64,000 nucleotides of DNA from Nitrosospira sp. Nsp11 (lineage in GTDB: Bacteria; Pseudomonadota; Gammaproteobacteria; Burkholderiales; Nitrosomonadaceae): the NCBI RefSeq assembly GCF_900142705.1, contig NZ_FRBV01000003.1:62001-126000 (forward strand), written 5' to 3'. The position numbers and the translations under genes are program-made. Of this stretch, positions 45,895-53,114 are shown piece by piece (the stretch's first letter is position 1; every line of letters begins with the position of its first letter). The notes beneath the pieces were generated by a model, which saw only the letters and a program-made list of their open reading frames with translations, ran no database searches and was not told the origin of the DNA.

Positions 45895-46679
45895 GCCTCG
45901 ACCGCAGCACGTTGCTCGGCGCCGACCCAGTCATATCCACGATTTTCGAGATCGAGTGCAAGCTCTTTGTCGCCGGTCTTGATGATGCGACCTGCCTCCA
46001 TTACGTGCACGTAGTCCGGCACGATGTAATTAAGAAGGCGTTGATAATGGGTGACCAATATGATTGCATTATCCTTGTTGGCCAAGCGGTTCACACCCTT
46101 GGTGACGATCCTTAGCGCATCGATGTCGAGTCCGGAGTCGGTCTCGTCGAGAATCGCCAGCCGTGGCTCAAGCAGCGCCATTTGCAATATCTCGTTCCGC
46201 TTTTTCTCACCGCCGGAAAAACCTTCATTGACGCCACGATCGAGAAAATCGGGGTTCATGTCCAGCAATTTCATTTTTTCACGCACCAAGTCATCAAATT
46301 CGAGCGGATCAAGCTCATCCTTCCCGCGTTGTGCCTGTACAGTATTGTAGGCGAGACGCAAAAAGTGGCTATTGGCAACGCCGGGGATCTCGACCGGATA
46401 CTGAAAGGCGAGGAATACGCCCGCGCGCGCGCGTTCCTCCGGTTTCAGATCAAACAGATCATTTCCTTCAAACGCCACCGAACCGCCGGTTACCTGGTAT
46501 GCGTCGTGGCCGGCCAGCACCTTTGCAAGGGTGCTTTTGCCCGAGCCGTTTGTGCCCATGATTGCGTGCACTTCACCGAATTTGACCGTAAGGTCTATAC
46601 CCTTGAGGATTTCGATACCGTTGACAGTCGCTCGCAGCCCACGTATTTCAAGTAACGTTTTGCTATCCTGATAAATCAT
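45891..46679 (-). CDS. sufC: SufC ATPase
   Basis: This 262-aa ABC-type ATPase of the SUF complex has Walker [10 protein letters not shown] at 42-50, [15 protein letters not shown], the signature [15 protein letters not shown], Walker [17 protein letters not shown] and the switch His in [12 protein letters not shown]. It is soluble and drives cluster assembly by binding SufB and SufD. It overlaps both neighbours by 4 nt. Confidence 0.97.
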   Translation of the reverse strand: MIYQDSKTLLEIRGLRATVNGIEILKGIDLTVKFGEVHAIMGTNGSGKSTLAKVLAGHDAYQVTGGSVAFEGNDLFDLKPEERARAGVFLAFQYPVEIPGVANSHFLRLAYNTVQAQRGKDELDPLEFDDLVREKMKLLDMNPDFLDRGVNEGFSGGEKKRNEILQMALLEPRLAILDETDSGLDIDALRIVTKGVNRLANKDNAIILVTHYQRLLNYIVPDYVHVMEAGRIIKTGDKELALDLENRGYDWVGAEQRAAVEA

Positions 46680-48112
46680 CCGACGCTCCCTTCGAGCTTG
46701 AATCCGAGCAGCTTGGTCGCTTCGACCGCGAACTCCATCGGCAACTGTTGAAATACATCCTTGCAGAATCCATTAATGATCATCGATACCGCTTCCTCGC
46801 TGCCGATACCACGCTGGGCAAAGTAAAATAGTTGGTCTTCACCAATCTTTGACGTTGATGCTTCATGCTCGACCTTGGCTTCCTGGTTGCGAACCTGTAT
46901 GTAAGGAAAGGTATGGGCTCCGCATTTGTCGCCGATCAGCATTGAATCACACTGCGAATAATTACGCGCCCCAGTAGCGGTAGGCGCGATTCTGACCAGT
47001 CCGCGGTAGCTGTTATTGGAATGGCCGGCCGAGATACCCTTGCTGACTATGGTGCTGCGCGTATTTTTTCCGATGTGAACCATTTTGGTGCCGGTATCTG
47101 CCTGCTGATAGTTATTGGTGACAGCCACCGAATAAAATTCTCCTACCGAGTTTTCGCCCTGAAGAATACATGAAGGATACTTCCAGGTAATAGCCGATCC
47201 GGTTTCAACTTGAGTCCACGAAATACGCGAATTAACGCCCTTGGCCAAGCCACGCTTGGTAACGAAGTTGTAAATGCCACCCATGCCGTTTTCGTCGCCC
47301 GCATACCAATTTTGCACTGTCGAGTATTTGATGTCGGCGTTGTCCAGCGCTACCAGCTCAACCACTGCGGCGTGCAATTGATTCGTATCGAATTTGGGCG
47401 CGGTACAACCCTCGAGATATGAGACCGATGAACCCTCCGCGCCGATAATGAGAGTGCGCTCGAATTGTCCCGATTCCTCCGTATTGATTCGGAAGTACGT
47501 AGCCAGATCCATGGGGCATTTCACGCCTTTGGGAATAAAGCAGAATGTCCCATCCGTAAAAACGGCGGAATTGAGCGCAGCGTAGTAATTGTCGCCCACC
47601 GGCACCACCGTACCAAGATACTGCTTCACCAGGTCCGGATGCTCATGAACGGCTTCCGAAATTGAGCAGAATATTATGCCCACCTCGGCAAGCTTCTGCT
47701 TGTAGGTCGTCGCAACCGACACGCTGTCGAAAATCACATCTACCGCTACGCCGGCGAGCGCTGCCCGCTCATGCATCGGCACCCCGAGTTTCTCAAAAGT
47801 GCGCAGTAATTCGGGATCAACCTCGTCCATGCTGTTCAGCTTCTTTTTCTGCTTCGGCGCCGCGTAGTAGCTGATTGACTGAAAATCAATCTTCGGATAC
47901 TTGACGTTAGGCCACCGTGGCTCTTCCATCTTGAGCCATTGCTCATACGCCTTCAGCCGAAACTCAAGCAGCCATTCGGGCTCCTCTTTCTTTGATGAGA
48001 TGAGGCGGATAATGTCCTCGTTAAGCCCTTTTGGCGCGATATCGGACTCGATCTCGGTAACAAAGCCGTGCTTATAAGGCTGATTGACCAGTTTTTGTAA
48101 TACTGCACTCAT
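46676..48112 (-). CDS. sufB: SufB, Fe-S assembly scaffold subunit
   Basis: This 478-aa core protein of the SufBC2D scaffold has N-terminal [44 protein letters not shown]. Its middle has [50 protein letters not shown]. The C-terminus is [57 protein letters not shown]. Length and motifs match the family. It is followed by sufC with a 4-nt overlap. Confidence 0.97.
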   Translation of the reverse strand: MSAVLQKLVNQPYKHGFVTEIESDIAPKGLNEDIIRLISSKKEEPEWLLEFRLKAYEQWLKMEEPRWPNVKYPKIDFQSISYYAAPKQKKKLNSMDEVDPELLRTFEKLGVPMHERAALAGVAVDVIFDSVSVATTYKQKLAEVGIIFCSISEAVHEHPDLVKQYLGTVVPVGDNYYAALNSAVFTDGTFCFIPKGVKCPMDLATYFRINTEESGQFERTLIIGAEGSSVSYLEGCTAPKFDTNQLHAAVVELVALDNADIKYSTVQNWYAGDENGMGGIYNFVTKRGLAKGVNSRISWTQVETGSAITWKYPSCILQGENSVGEFYSVAVTNNYQQADTGTKMVHIGKNTRSTIVSKGISAGHSNNSYRGLVRIAPTATGARNYSQCDSMLIGDKCGAHTFPYIQVRNQEAKVEHEASTSKIGEDQLFYFAQRGIGSEEAVSMIINGFCKDVFQQLPMEFAVEATKLLGFKLEGSVG

Positions 48113-48210
48113 GTCGATTGCTCCAATGTCGTTTTGCCTTGAGGATACGTCAAGGCATTGCCGCTCCGTATACGGCTCTTGTTTTTTTACTTCTCAGATC
48201 TTTGACATAA

Positions 48211-48552
48211 CTAAACTTTGGCTGGTTCTTTCAAACTGAAGCTTTCACCGCAGCCGCATGTATTGTCGACGTTGGGATTTTCAAATTTGAACGAATCATT
48301 AAGCCCTTCCCTGACAAAGTCCACACGGGAACCATCCAGGAAAGGCAGACTGCTGGCATCAACCACTACACTGGCGTTATAAGATTCGAACATCTGATCG
48401 CCAGCAAGAATTTCGTCAGCATAGTCGAATGTATAAGCAAACCCGGAGCAGCCCACCTTTTTCAAGCCGATGCGCAGCGCCAATCCCTTGCCCCGCTTTG
48501 CAAGCTGCTTCCGGATCTGTTTGGCTGCGTTTTCGGTTAATGTTACTGCCAT
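48211..48552 (-). CDS. sufA: A-type Fe-S carrier (SufA/IscA family)
   Basis: This 113-aa HesB/IscA-family protein has the three cluster ligands: Cys35 in KKVGCSGFAY, and Cys99 and Cys101 in NTCGCGESF. It carries assembled clusters to targets. The ATG at 48552 with GGAGA five bases upstream is preferred to an in-frame TTG at 48564. It sits between iscR and sufB and is probably the second gene of the operon. Whether it functions as SufA, IscA or ErpA cannot be told by eye. Confidence 0.9.
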   Translation of the reverse strand: MAVTLTENAAKQIRKQLAKRGKGLALRIGLKKVGCSGFAYTFDYADEILAGDQMFESYNASVVVDASSLPFLDGSRVDFVREGLNDSFKFENPNVDNTCGCGESFSLKEPAKV

Positions 48553-48618
48553 GCTATTCTCCAATTACCATTCGCAAAATATGGTGACCAGAATAAAGGC
48601 GGAGATCCTTGATCGGAA

Positions 48619-49140
48619 TCACGCCGAAAATGCGGCATGCCCAAGCTCAGGCACAACCTTTTCCGACGGAATTACGTTTCGCATATCGAGCATTTGCATA
48701 ACGCCACTCTCTCTCGCCTTGTTTGCATCACTTCTAGCTTTCTGGTCATCAACCAACTGTTTCAACGTCACAGCACCAAGGTGATCGAAAATGAGTTCAT
48801 TGAGCTTTACCCATAAGTCGTGAGTCATGCACTTTTTATCGTTGTGACAATTTTCCTTTCCGCTGCATTGCGTCGAGTCGATCGGTTCGTCAACAGCGAG
48901 GATAATCTCCGCAATCGACACGTGCGCCGTGTCCTTAGCCAAACAATAACCGCCACCCGGACCTCGCACACTGTCGACGAGCCTGCGCTGGCGCAGTTTG
49001 GCAAACAATTGCTCAAGATAAGATAGCGAGATTTGCTGGCGCTGACTAATTTCGGCGAGCGTCACAGGGTGAGCGCTGTGCTGCATTGCAAGATCCAGGA
49101 GTGCCGTTACCGCAAACCGTCCTTTGGTTGTTAGCCGCAT
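48619..49140 (-). CDS. iscR: Rrf2-family Fe-S regulator IscR
   Basis: This 173-aa winged-helix repressor carries the canonical [2Fe-2S] ligands Cys92, Cys98, Cys104 and His107 (QCSGKENCHNDKKCMTHDLW). The N-terminal MRLTTKGRFAVTALLDLA and QISLSYLEQLFAKLRQRRLVDSVRGPGGGY form the DNA-binding half. The ATG at 49140 has GAGGAG upstream; an in-frame TTG at 49170 is not needed. It heads the SUF operon and its promoter has two IscR boxes, so it should repress itself and the operon when clusters are plentiful. Confidence 0.96.
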   Translation of the reverse strand: MRLTTKGRFAVTALLDLAMQHSAHPVTLAEISQRQQISLSYLEQLFAKLRQRRLVDSVRGPGGGYCLAKDTAHVSIAEIILAVDEPIDSTQCSGKENCHNDKKCMTHDLWVKLNELIFDHLGAVTLKQLVDDQKARSDANKARESGVMQMLDMRNVIPSEKVVPELGHAAFSA

Positions 49141-49198
49141 GATAAACTCCTCTTTACTCTTGTGATTCAATCAAATAGGGATATTGATCAAAAACCGG

Positions 49199-49234
49199 TT
49201 CAGTCATTACCAATACTTCAGTCATTACCAATAC
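49199..49234. repeat. Perfect 18-bp tandem duplication
   Basis: TTCAGTCATTACCAATAC occurs at 49199-49216 and again at 49217-49234. It lies in the iscR leader just downstream of the promoter and its last four bases enter the proximal IscR box. Its effect is unknown. Confidence 0.8.
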
Positions 49235-49283
49235 ATGACTGATTTAGTCAACTATAAGATACCTGATTGATTTAGTCAACTAT
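49231..49283 (-). promoter_or_regulatory. iscR-suf promoter with two IscR boxes
   Basis: On the minus strand TTGACT (49279-49274) and TATAGT (49256-49251) are separated by exactly 17 nt. Two 25-bp boxes of the type-1 IscR pattern (ATA-x3-GACT-x5-AGTC-x3-TAT-like) lie at 49231-49255 and 49259-49283, 28 bp apart. They cover the -10/+1 and -35 regions respectively, which fits repression by cluster-loaded IscR. Confidence 0.85.
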
Positions 49284-49503
49284 AACAAAACGTCTCCGGC
49301 AGAAGGTCAACATCTGCCGCAAATAAGCGCGGGACACGTCTGTCACCCCTCCCAGTCGCGGCAATTGCCCGAGACAGTCTTTGACGCTCGATAGTTGCTC
49401 CGCAGACACCCTGATCGGTGAATATCCGTTTACACCCCACTTTGTTCAAAGCGTCTATCTGCAAACCCGAATTCTGGTCACGGGTGGATACCGCGCATAG
49501 CCA
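49276..49503 (-). pseudogene. Serine recombinase (resolvase) N-terminal remnant
   Basis: The minus-strand frame reads LCAVSTRDQNSGLQIDAL then NKVGCKRIFTDQGVCGA, and continues RQRLSRAIAATGRGD. This matches the start of Tn3/Hin-type resolvases, including the catalytic-Ser segment V-S-T. The start codon is lost, the frame drifts after GRGD, and the rest of the catalytic and DNA-binding domains is absent. It is a decayed fragment abutting the iscR promoter. Confidence 0.75.
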
Positions 49504-49668
49504 ATTATTATGAATTTGCTTTCTTTATTTTTGCCCTTGCCCTTTTGCAATAAGCAGGTTTCTTGCCTCAACTGATTCAACTTCTAAACACTTGGAAGTG
49601 GCGCTTACGCTCTGGAGCATAGGAAGCGGAAATCTGTCTTGGTATGGCGACAGGAAAAAATCTTATAG

Positions 49669-49717
49669 TTCATGTGTTTGATTGAAGCACATGAACAAGC
49701 GTCTCCCGTGGGGGACG
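49669..49717. promoter_or_regulatory. Two dyads upstream of sigma-54 promoter
   Basis: TTCATGTG (49669-49676) and CACATGAA (49688-49695) are exact inverted copies. A second dyad, CGTCTCCC-GT-GGGGGACG, lies at 49700-49717 with one G-T pair. They centre about 120 and 95 bp upstream of the expected transcription start, a usual distance for sigma-54 enhancer sites. The activator is unknown; PrsR is a reasonable guess for a PEP-CTERM gene. Confidence 0.45.
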
Positions 49718-49777
49718 AAATTTTGCTTAAAACTGGCAAAATATCTGTAATCCACTGATTTAAAGATTAATATTTTC

Positions 49778-49793
49778 TGGCATACAAATTGCT
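49778..49793 (+). promoter_or_regulatory. Sigma-54 (RpoN) promoter
   Basis: TGGCAT-N5-TTGCT matches the -24/-12 consensus, with the invariant GG at 49779-49780 and GC at 49791-49792 correctly spaced. It lies 110 bp before the PEP-CTERM gene start. Transcription should need RpoN and an enhancer-binding protein. Confidence 0.85.
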
Positions 49794-49902
49794 TTTATGC
49801 CTATAGCCGCGCTATTGCCGTGTTTGTTTCATTAGACGCCATTGGCCGGCTGCAGCTTCATTTTTTTCAAAAACAATATTAAAAACCTGGAGAATAAGCA
49901 TT

Positions 49903-50739
49903 ATGAAAATCAATAAGAAAAAGGTGGTACTCGCCCTCGTTGCGGTGTTTGGGCTCGCGGCGGAATCGTCAGCATCTGGCGGATTAGGAGTTTCTGCAGG
50001 ATTAGGAGCACCTACGGGACTTAGCGGTTCCACAGGCTCAGGCGCTTATGCCGGATCCGGCGCTTCTACGAACCTAGGCACCTCTACAAGCTTAGGAACT
50101 TCCGCCAACATGGGAACTGCTACCGGTGCAGACATAGATTTGGGAGTTTCTAATGACCTGGGAGTATCTACCCGCTTAGGGGTTTCCGCAGGAGCCAAGG
50201 TTTTAACCAGCACATCCGGTCTAACCGCGCTCGATGCTGGCATAGCAGCCACCATGCCGGTGCCAGCCACAACCAAGGTAACGTTGAGCTCACCGGCGAT
50301 CGCCGTCACGAGCGAAGTCATCGCTGCACAAGCGGTGGATAATACAACCACGATTACCGTGGGTGCACCCGCTGTCACCGCGATCACCAAGGGCGATGTC
50401 ACGGCTCCAAAGCTCAGCCTCTTTGCTGATGCAAATGCCTCAACCTCTACCGGGATCAGCGCGTGGGTCGCATCGGCAGCTGGAACCAACAATACCGGAG
50501 TATCTGCCGTGCTCGGTACAGATATCGCATATGCAGGTGCTGATATAGCAGGTCAATTAACTGACACCCCTGGTTTCAGCACAACAGTGGGGGTCGAAAA
50601 CCCGCTTCCCCTCCAACTGGCAATCACGGGGGACGCTGCAGTTTCAGCAGTTCCGGAAGCCAACGAATATGCCATGATGTTGGCCGGGCTCGGACTGATG
50701 GGTTTCATGGTAAACCGTAGAAAGGAAAAGCTGAAATAG
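49903..50739 (+). CDS. PEP-CTERM sorting domain protein, low-complexity repeats
   Basis: This 278-aa exported protein has a signal peptide (MKINKKKVVLALVAVFGLAAESSASG). The mature part at about 28-105 is made of short degenerate Gly/Ser/Thr/Ala repeats of the type L-G-x-S/T-x (GVSAGLGAPTG, NLGTSTSLGTSANMG, DLGVSTRLGVSAG). A Thr/Val/Ala-rich stretch follows. The C-terminus is a PEP-CTERM sorting signal: VPEANEYAMMLAGLGLMGFMVNRRK, with the motif, a hydrophobic segment and a basic tail. Such proteins are processed by exosortase, usually in exopolysaccharide or floc formation; no exosortase gene is in the window. GGAG lies 10 nt before the ATG. No homologue of the repeat body was recognised. Confidence 0.88.
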   Translation: MKINKKKVVLALVAVFGLAAESSASGGLGVSAGLGAPTGLSGSTGSGAYAGSGASTNLGTSTSLGTSANMGTATGADIDLGVSNDLGVSTRLGVSAGAKVLTSTSGLTALDAGIAATMPVPATTKVTLSSPAIAVTSEVIAAQAVDNTTTITVGAPAVTAITKGDVTAPKLSLFADANASTSTGISAWVASAAGTNNTGVSAVLGTDIAYAGADIAGQLTDTPGFSTTVGVENPLPLQLAITGDAAVSAVPEANEYAMMLAGLGLMGFMVNRRKEKLK

Positions 50740-50754
50740 AAATACAGAAAGCCT

Positions 50755-50809
50755 GCTGAGGTGCGCCCGGGGCGCTTGGTTTGTTCAAGCGCCCCGGGCG
50801 CACCTCAGC
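50755..50809 (+). terminator. Very strong hairpin after PEP-CTERM gene
   Basis: Bases 50755-50778 pair without a mismatch to 50786-50809 (24 bp, mostly G-C) around the 7-nt loop GTTTGTT. ATATTCTTTTGTT follows. It begins 16 bp after the stop codon and should end or stabilise the transcript. Confidence 0.8.
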
Positions 50810-51069
50810 AATATTCTTTTGTTGCCTCCTTATTTACCCAAACGACGCCTGATGCCCCGGATCGTCCACTTCAGCCACTACCGGGTTTTTTCACTCGGAT
50901 TCGACCGCGCTGCCCATTCCGGCATTTGGCGCCACTCCCCCTAGATTTGCTGCTGCGCACCTGGACTCTTTTTGTAGTCACTGGATGATGATTTGAACTT
51001 GCTTGAACACTGTTAAACGGATTTTTGTAAAAGAAACAACTGGCAGGAGAGGGTCCCTCGAGAATCCAG

Positions 51070-51714
51070 CTAACTGGAAGGTTGCGTCAGGGTACTCTCG
51101 CGGCGACGGAGATTCATATGGGCTTTTACCAACTCAATCGCCTGATGGCGAAACCGATTGCCATCCGTATCTTTTACCCACATATGCAACAGTCCGATAA
51201 AAAATAGATGCGTATCCATCGCCAACTGAGCAGGATCGCGCAATGGAAGCAGCTGCTCCTGGGCTTCCGCGCGCTCGTAAATCAACCGCAATTTTTCCTC
51301 GATATCAGAACAGTTACACAAAATTTGCTGCAAAACAGTAGCGAACTCATCTACATATTCACACTTTATCATCAGGATTTCATATACCTGGCGCGTTTCG
51401 ACGCTGTCCACCAGGGATTGAACAGTGCCGCATAAAAAATTTTCTATACACGTAAGCGCATCTTCACAACCTTCGACCAGCAGAGTATCGTCCATGCGAT
51501 CAATCAATGGCAGCAATACTTGCTCACGCATGGCCTGAAACAGATCGAGTTTATTACTGAAGTGCCAATAAATCGCACCCCGCGTGACACCGGCCTGGAC
51601 CGCGATATGTTCCATCGTTGTGCGGCTTACACCGCGCGTCAGAAATACCTGGCGCGCCGCCCCGATCAGGCGCTGCCGGGTTAATTCCGAATTTTCCTTT
51701 GTTTTACGGGCCAT
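51070..51714 (-). CDS. TetR/AcrR-family repressor of RND pump
   Basis: This 214-aa regulator resembles AcrR/TtgR. The N-terminal helix-turn-helix is at about 12-58 (TRQRLIGAARQVFLTRGVSRTTMEHIAVQAGVTRGAIYWHFSNKLDLFQAM). The C-terminal all-helical ligand domain has a Cys-rich middle (CEDALTCIENFLCG) and FFIGLLHMWVKD. It is divergent from an RND operon, with an AcrR-like palindrome in between. By family rule it should repress the pump until a hydrophobic ligand binds. It may also repress itself. Confidence 0.9.
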   Translation of the reverse strand: MARKTKENSELTRQRLIGAARQVFLTRGVSRTTMEHIAVQAGVTRGAIYWHFSNKLDLFQAMREQVLLPLIDRMDDTLLVEGCEDALTCIENFLCGTVQSLVDSVETRQVYEILMIKCEYVDEFATVLQQILCNCSDIEEKLRLIYERAEAQEQLLPLRDPAQLAMDTHLFFIGLLHMWVKDTDGNRFRHQAIELVKAHMNLRRRESTLTQPSS

Positions 51715-51776
51715 GGTCCAGTTGCTTTTCCAGTCATTAATTTATTTACATTGATGTGCTTCTTATGTATATAATT

Positions 51777-51800
51777 TACATACATACACGAATGTATGCA
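51777..51800. promoter_or_regulatory. AcrR-like operator
   Basis: The 24-bp sequence has half-sites TACATACAT and GAATGTATG in inverted order with the same spacing as the AcrR box of E. coli acrAB, differing mainly in the centre. A TATAAT at 51770-51775 lies next to it, so a bound repressor would block the pump promoter. Confidence 0.8.
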
Positions 51801-51845
51801 AGATGTTTCTTTTTGACTGTTTCCGTTTACTGCGTGGGGTTAAAG

Positions 51846-53102
51846 ATGTCAGCTGCCAAATATTATAAAAATGATAAAAACAGACTTGGCAATCTGATGG
51901 CGACTTCGCATTCGAAAGCGACCATCGCGTTTATTATTGGCATTGCCATGAACATTGCATTGGCCGCTTGTGGCAAGAGTGATCAGGCCTCCAATCAACC
52001 GCCTGCTGGAATGGCGCTCCCGGTAAGCGTGATCGAAGTACAACCCACTAGTGTGCCGATCAGTGCCGAGGCGGTCGCACAAACCGAAGGCGCCAAGGAA
52101 GTCGAGATACGTCCTCGCGTCGGCGGTATTTTGCTCAAACGCCTCTATGAAGAGGGGGCGGCGGTAAAGCTGGGCCAACCCATGTTCCTGATTGATCCTG
52201 TACCCTATAGAAATGCCTTGGCCCAAGCAAAAGCGCAACTCGCAGAACAGAAAGCCCGCATTGCACAGACGGAGCGCGAAGAAAAGCGCTTGCGCGATCT
52301 ACTTGAAACGCAGGCCGTCAGCCAGCGCGAGTACGATAATGCAGTCTCCGATAACGCAATCGCAAACGCCTCCCTGGAGCAGGCGGAAGTTCGCGTGCGC
52401 GATGCCGAGCTAAATCTCTCTTATACCTCCGTGCCGGCTCCGGTGACCGGAGTATCCGGCCGCTTCCAATTTTCCGAGGGAACGCTGGTTGAAGCCAACA
52501 CCAGTCTTCTGACGACGATTGTCCAGTTATCGCCGATCTGGGTACGCTTCAGTTTATCGGATAACGAACTGGCGCAGATCGGTGGTCCGCTACATGAACA
52601 AAACGTGCAGCAGGTAACCTTGATACTGCCGGATGGCTCGGAATACCCCAAAAAAGGCAAGTTGAATTTTGCAGCCAGCGAAATCGATCCAATGCTGGGT
52701 ACGCAGCAATTGCGCGCAACTTTCGAAAACGTGGATCAGCGGCTTTTGCCAGGGCAGTTTGTGCGTGCGCGCGTAACCACCGGCGAACGTGATGGCGTTT
52801 TTCTCGTACCCCAGGTTGCAGTGCAGACGTCCGATCTGGGAAATATCGTGTATATCGTCAATGAAAAAAATGAAGCCACCATGCAACCGGTTGTAACCGG
52901 CCATTGGCTGGGCAAGGAGTGGGTCATCCTGAGCGGTCTCAAAGCGGGTGATAAAGTCATAGTCGACAATATAATCAAGCTTCGCCCCGGAGCCGCTGTG
53001 GCGCCTAACCTGCTTCGTCCAGAGACACCCGTGGCGACCCATGCTCCGGGATCACCGCCTGCTGAGACTTCTGCTCGGCCCGACCCAGAGAAACAGACTT
53101 AG
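51846..53102 (+). CDS. RND efflux periplasmic adaptor (AcrA/MexA-like)
   Basis: This membrane-fusion protein (418 aa from the ATG at 51846) has a lipoprotein signal (AFIIGIAMNIALAAC), then a barrel-sandwich half (EIRPRVGGILLKRLYEEGAAVKLGQPMFLIDP). A coiled-coil hairpin follows (about QAKAQLAEQKARIAQTERE to LEQAEVRVRDAELNLSY), then TSVPAPVTGVSGRFQFSEGTLV and the beta-barrel and membrane-proximal domains. An ATG at 51897 is an alternative start that places the signal at the N-terminus; neither has a good ribosome site. It is first of a three-gene operon with the pump and the outer-membrane channel. Confidence 0.92.
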   Translation: MSAAKYYKNDKNRLGNLMATSHSKATIAFIIGIAMNIALAACGKSDQASNQPPAGMALPVSVIEVQPTSVPISAEAVAQTEGAKEVEIRPRVGGILLKRLYEEGAAVKLGQPMFLIDPVPYRNALAQAKAQLAEQKARIAQTEREEKRLRDLLETQAVSQREYDNAVSDNAIANASLEQAEVRVRDAELNLSYTSVPAPVTGVSGRFQFSEGTLVEANTSLLTTIVQLSPIWVRFSLSDNELAQIGGPLHEQNVQQVTLILPDGSEYPKKGKLNFAASEIDPMLGTQQLRATFENVDQRLLPGQFVRARVTTGERDGVFLVPQVAVQTSDLGNIVYIVNEKNEATMQPVVTGHWLGKEWVILSGLKAGDKVIVDNIIKLRPGAAVAPNLLRPETPVATHAPGSPPAETSARPDPEKQT

Positions 53103-53114
53103 GCGGAAATCATC

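Noticed and set aside
49199-49283. Short repeats near iscR considered as a CRISPR array
   Set aside because: There are only two adjacent copies without spacers, and the other repeated units are explained as IscR boxes.
50761-50988. 75-codon plus-strand frame after the PEP-CTERM gene
   Set aside because: It starts within the 24-bp hairpin stem; its sequence is explained by the terminator and low-complexity DNA.
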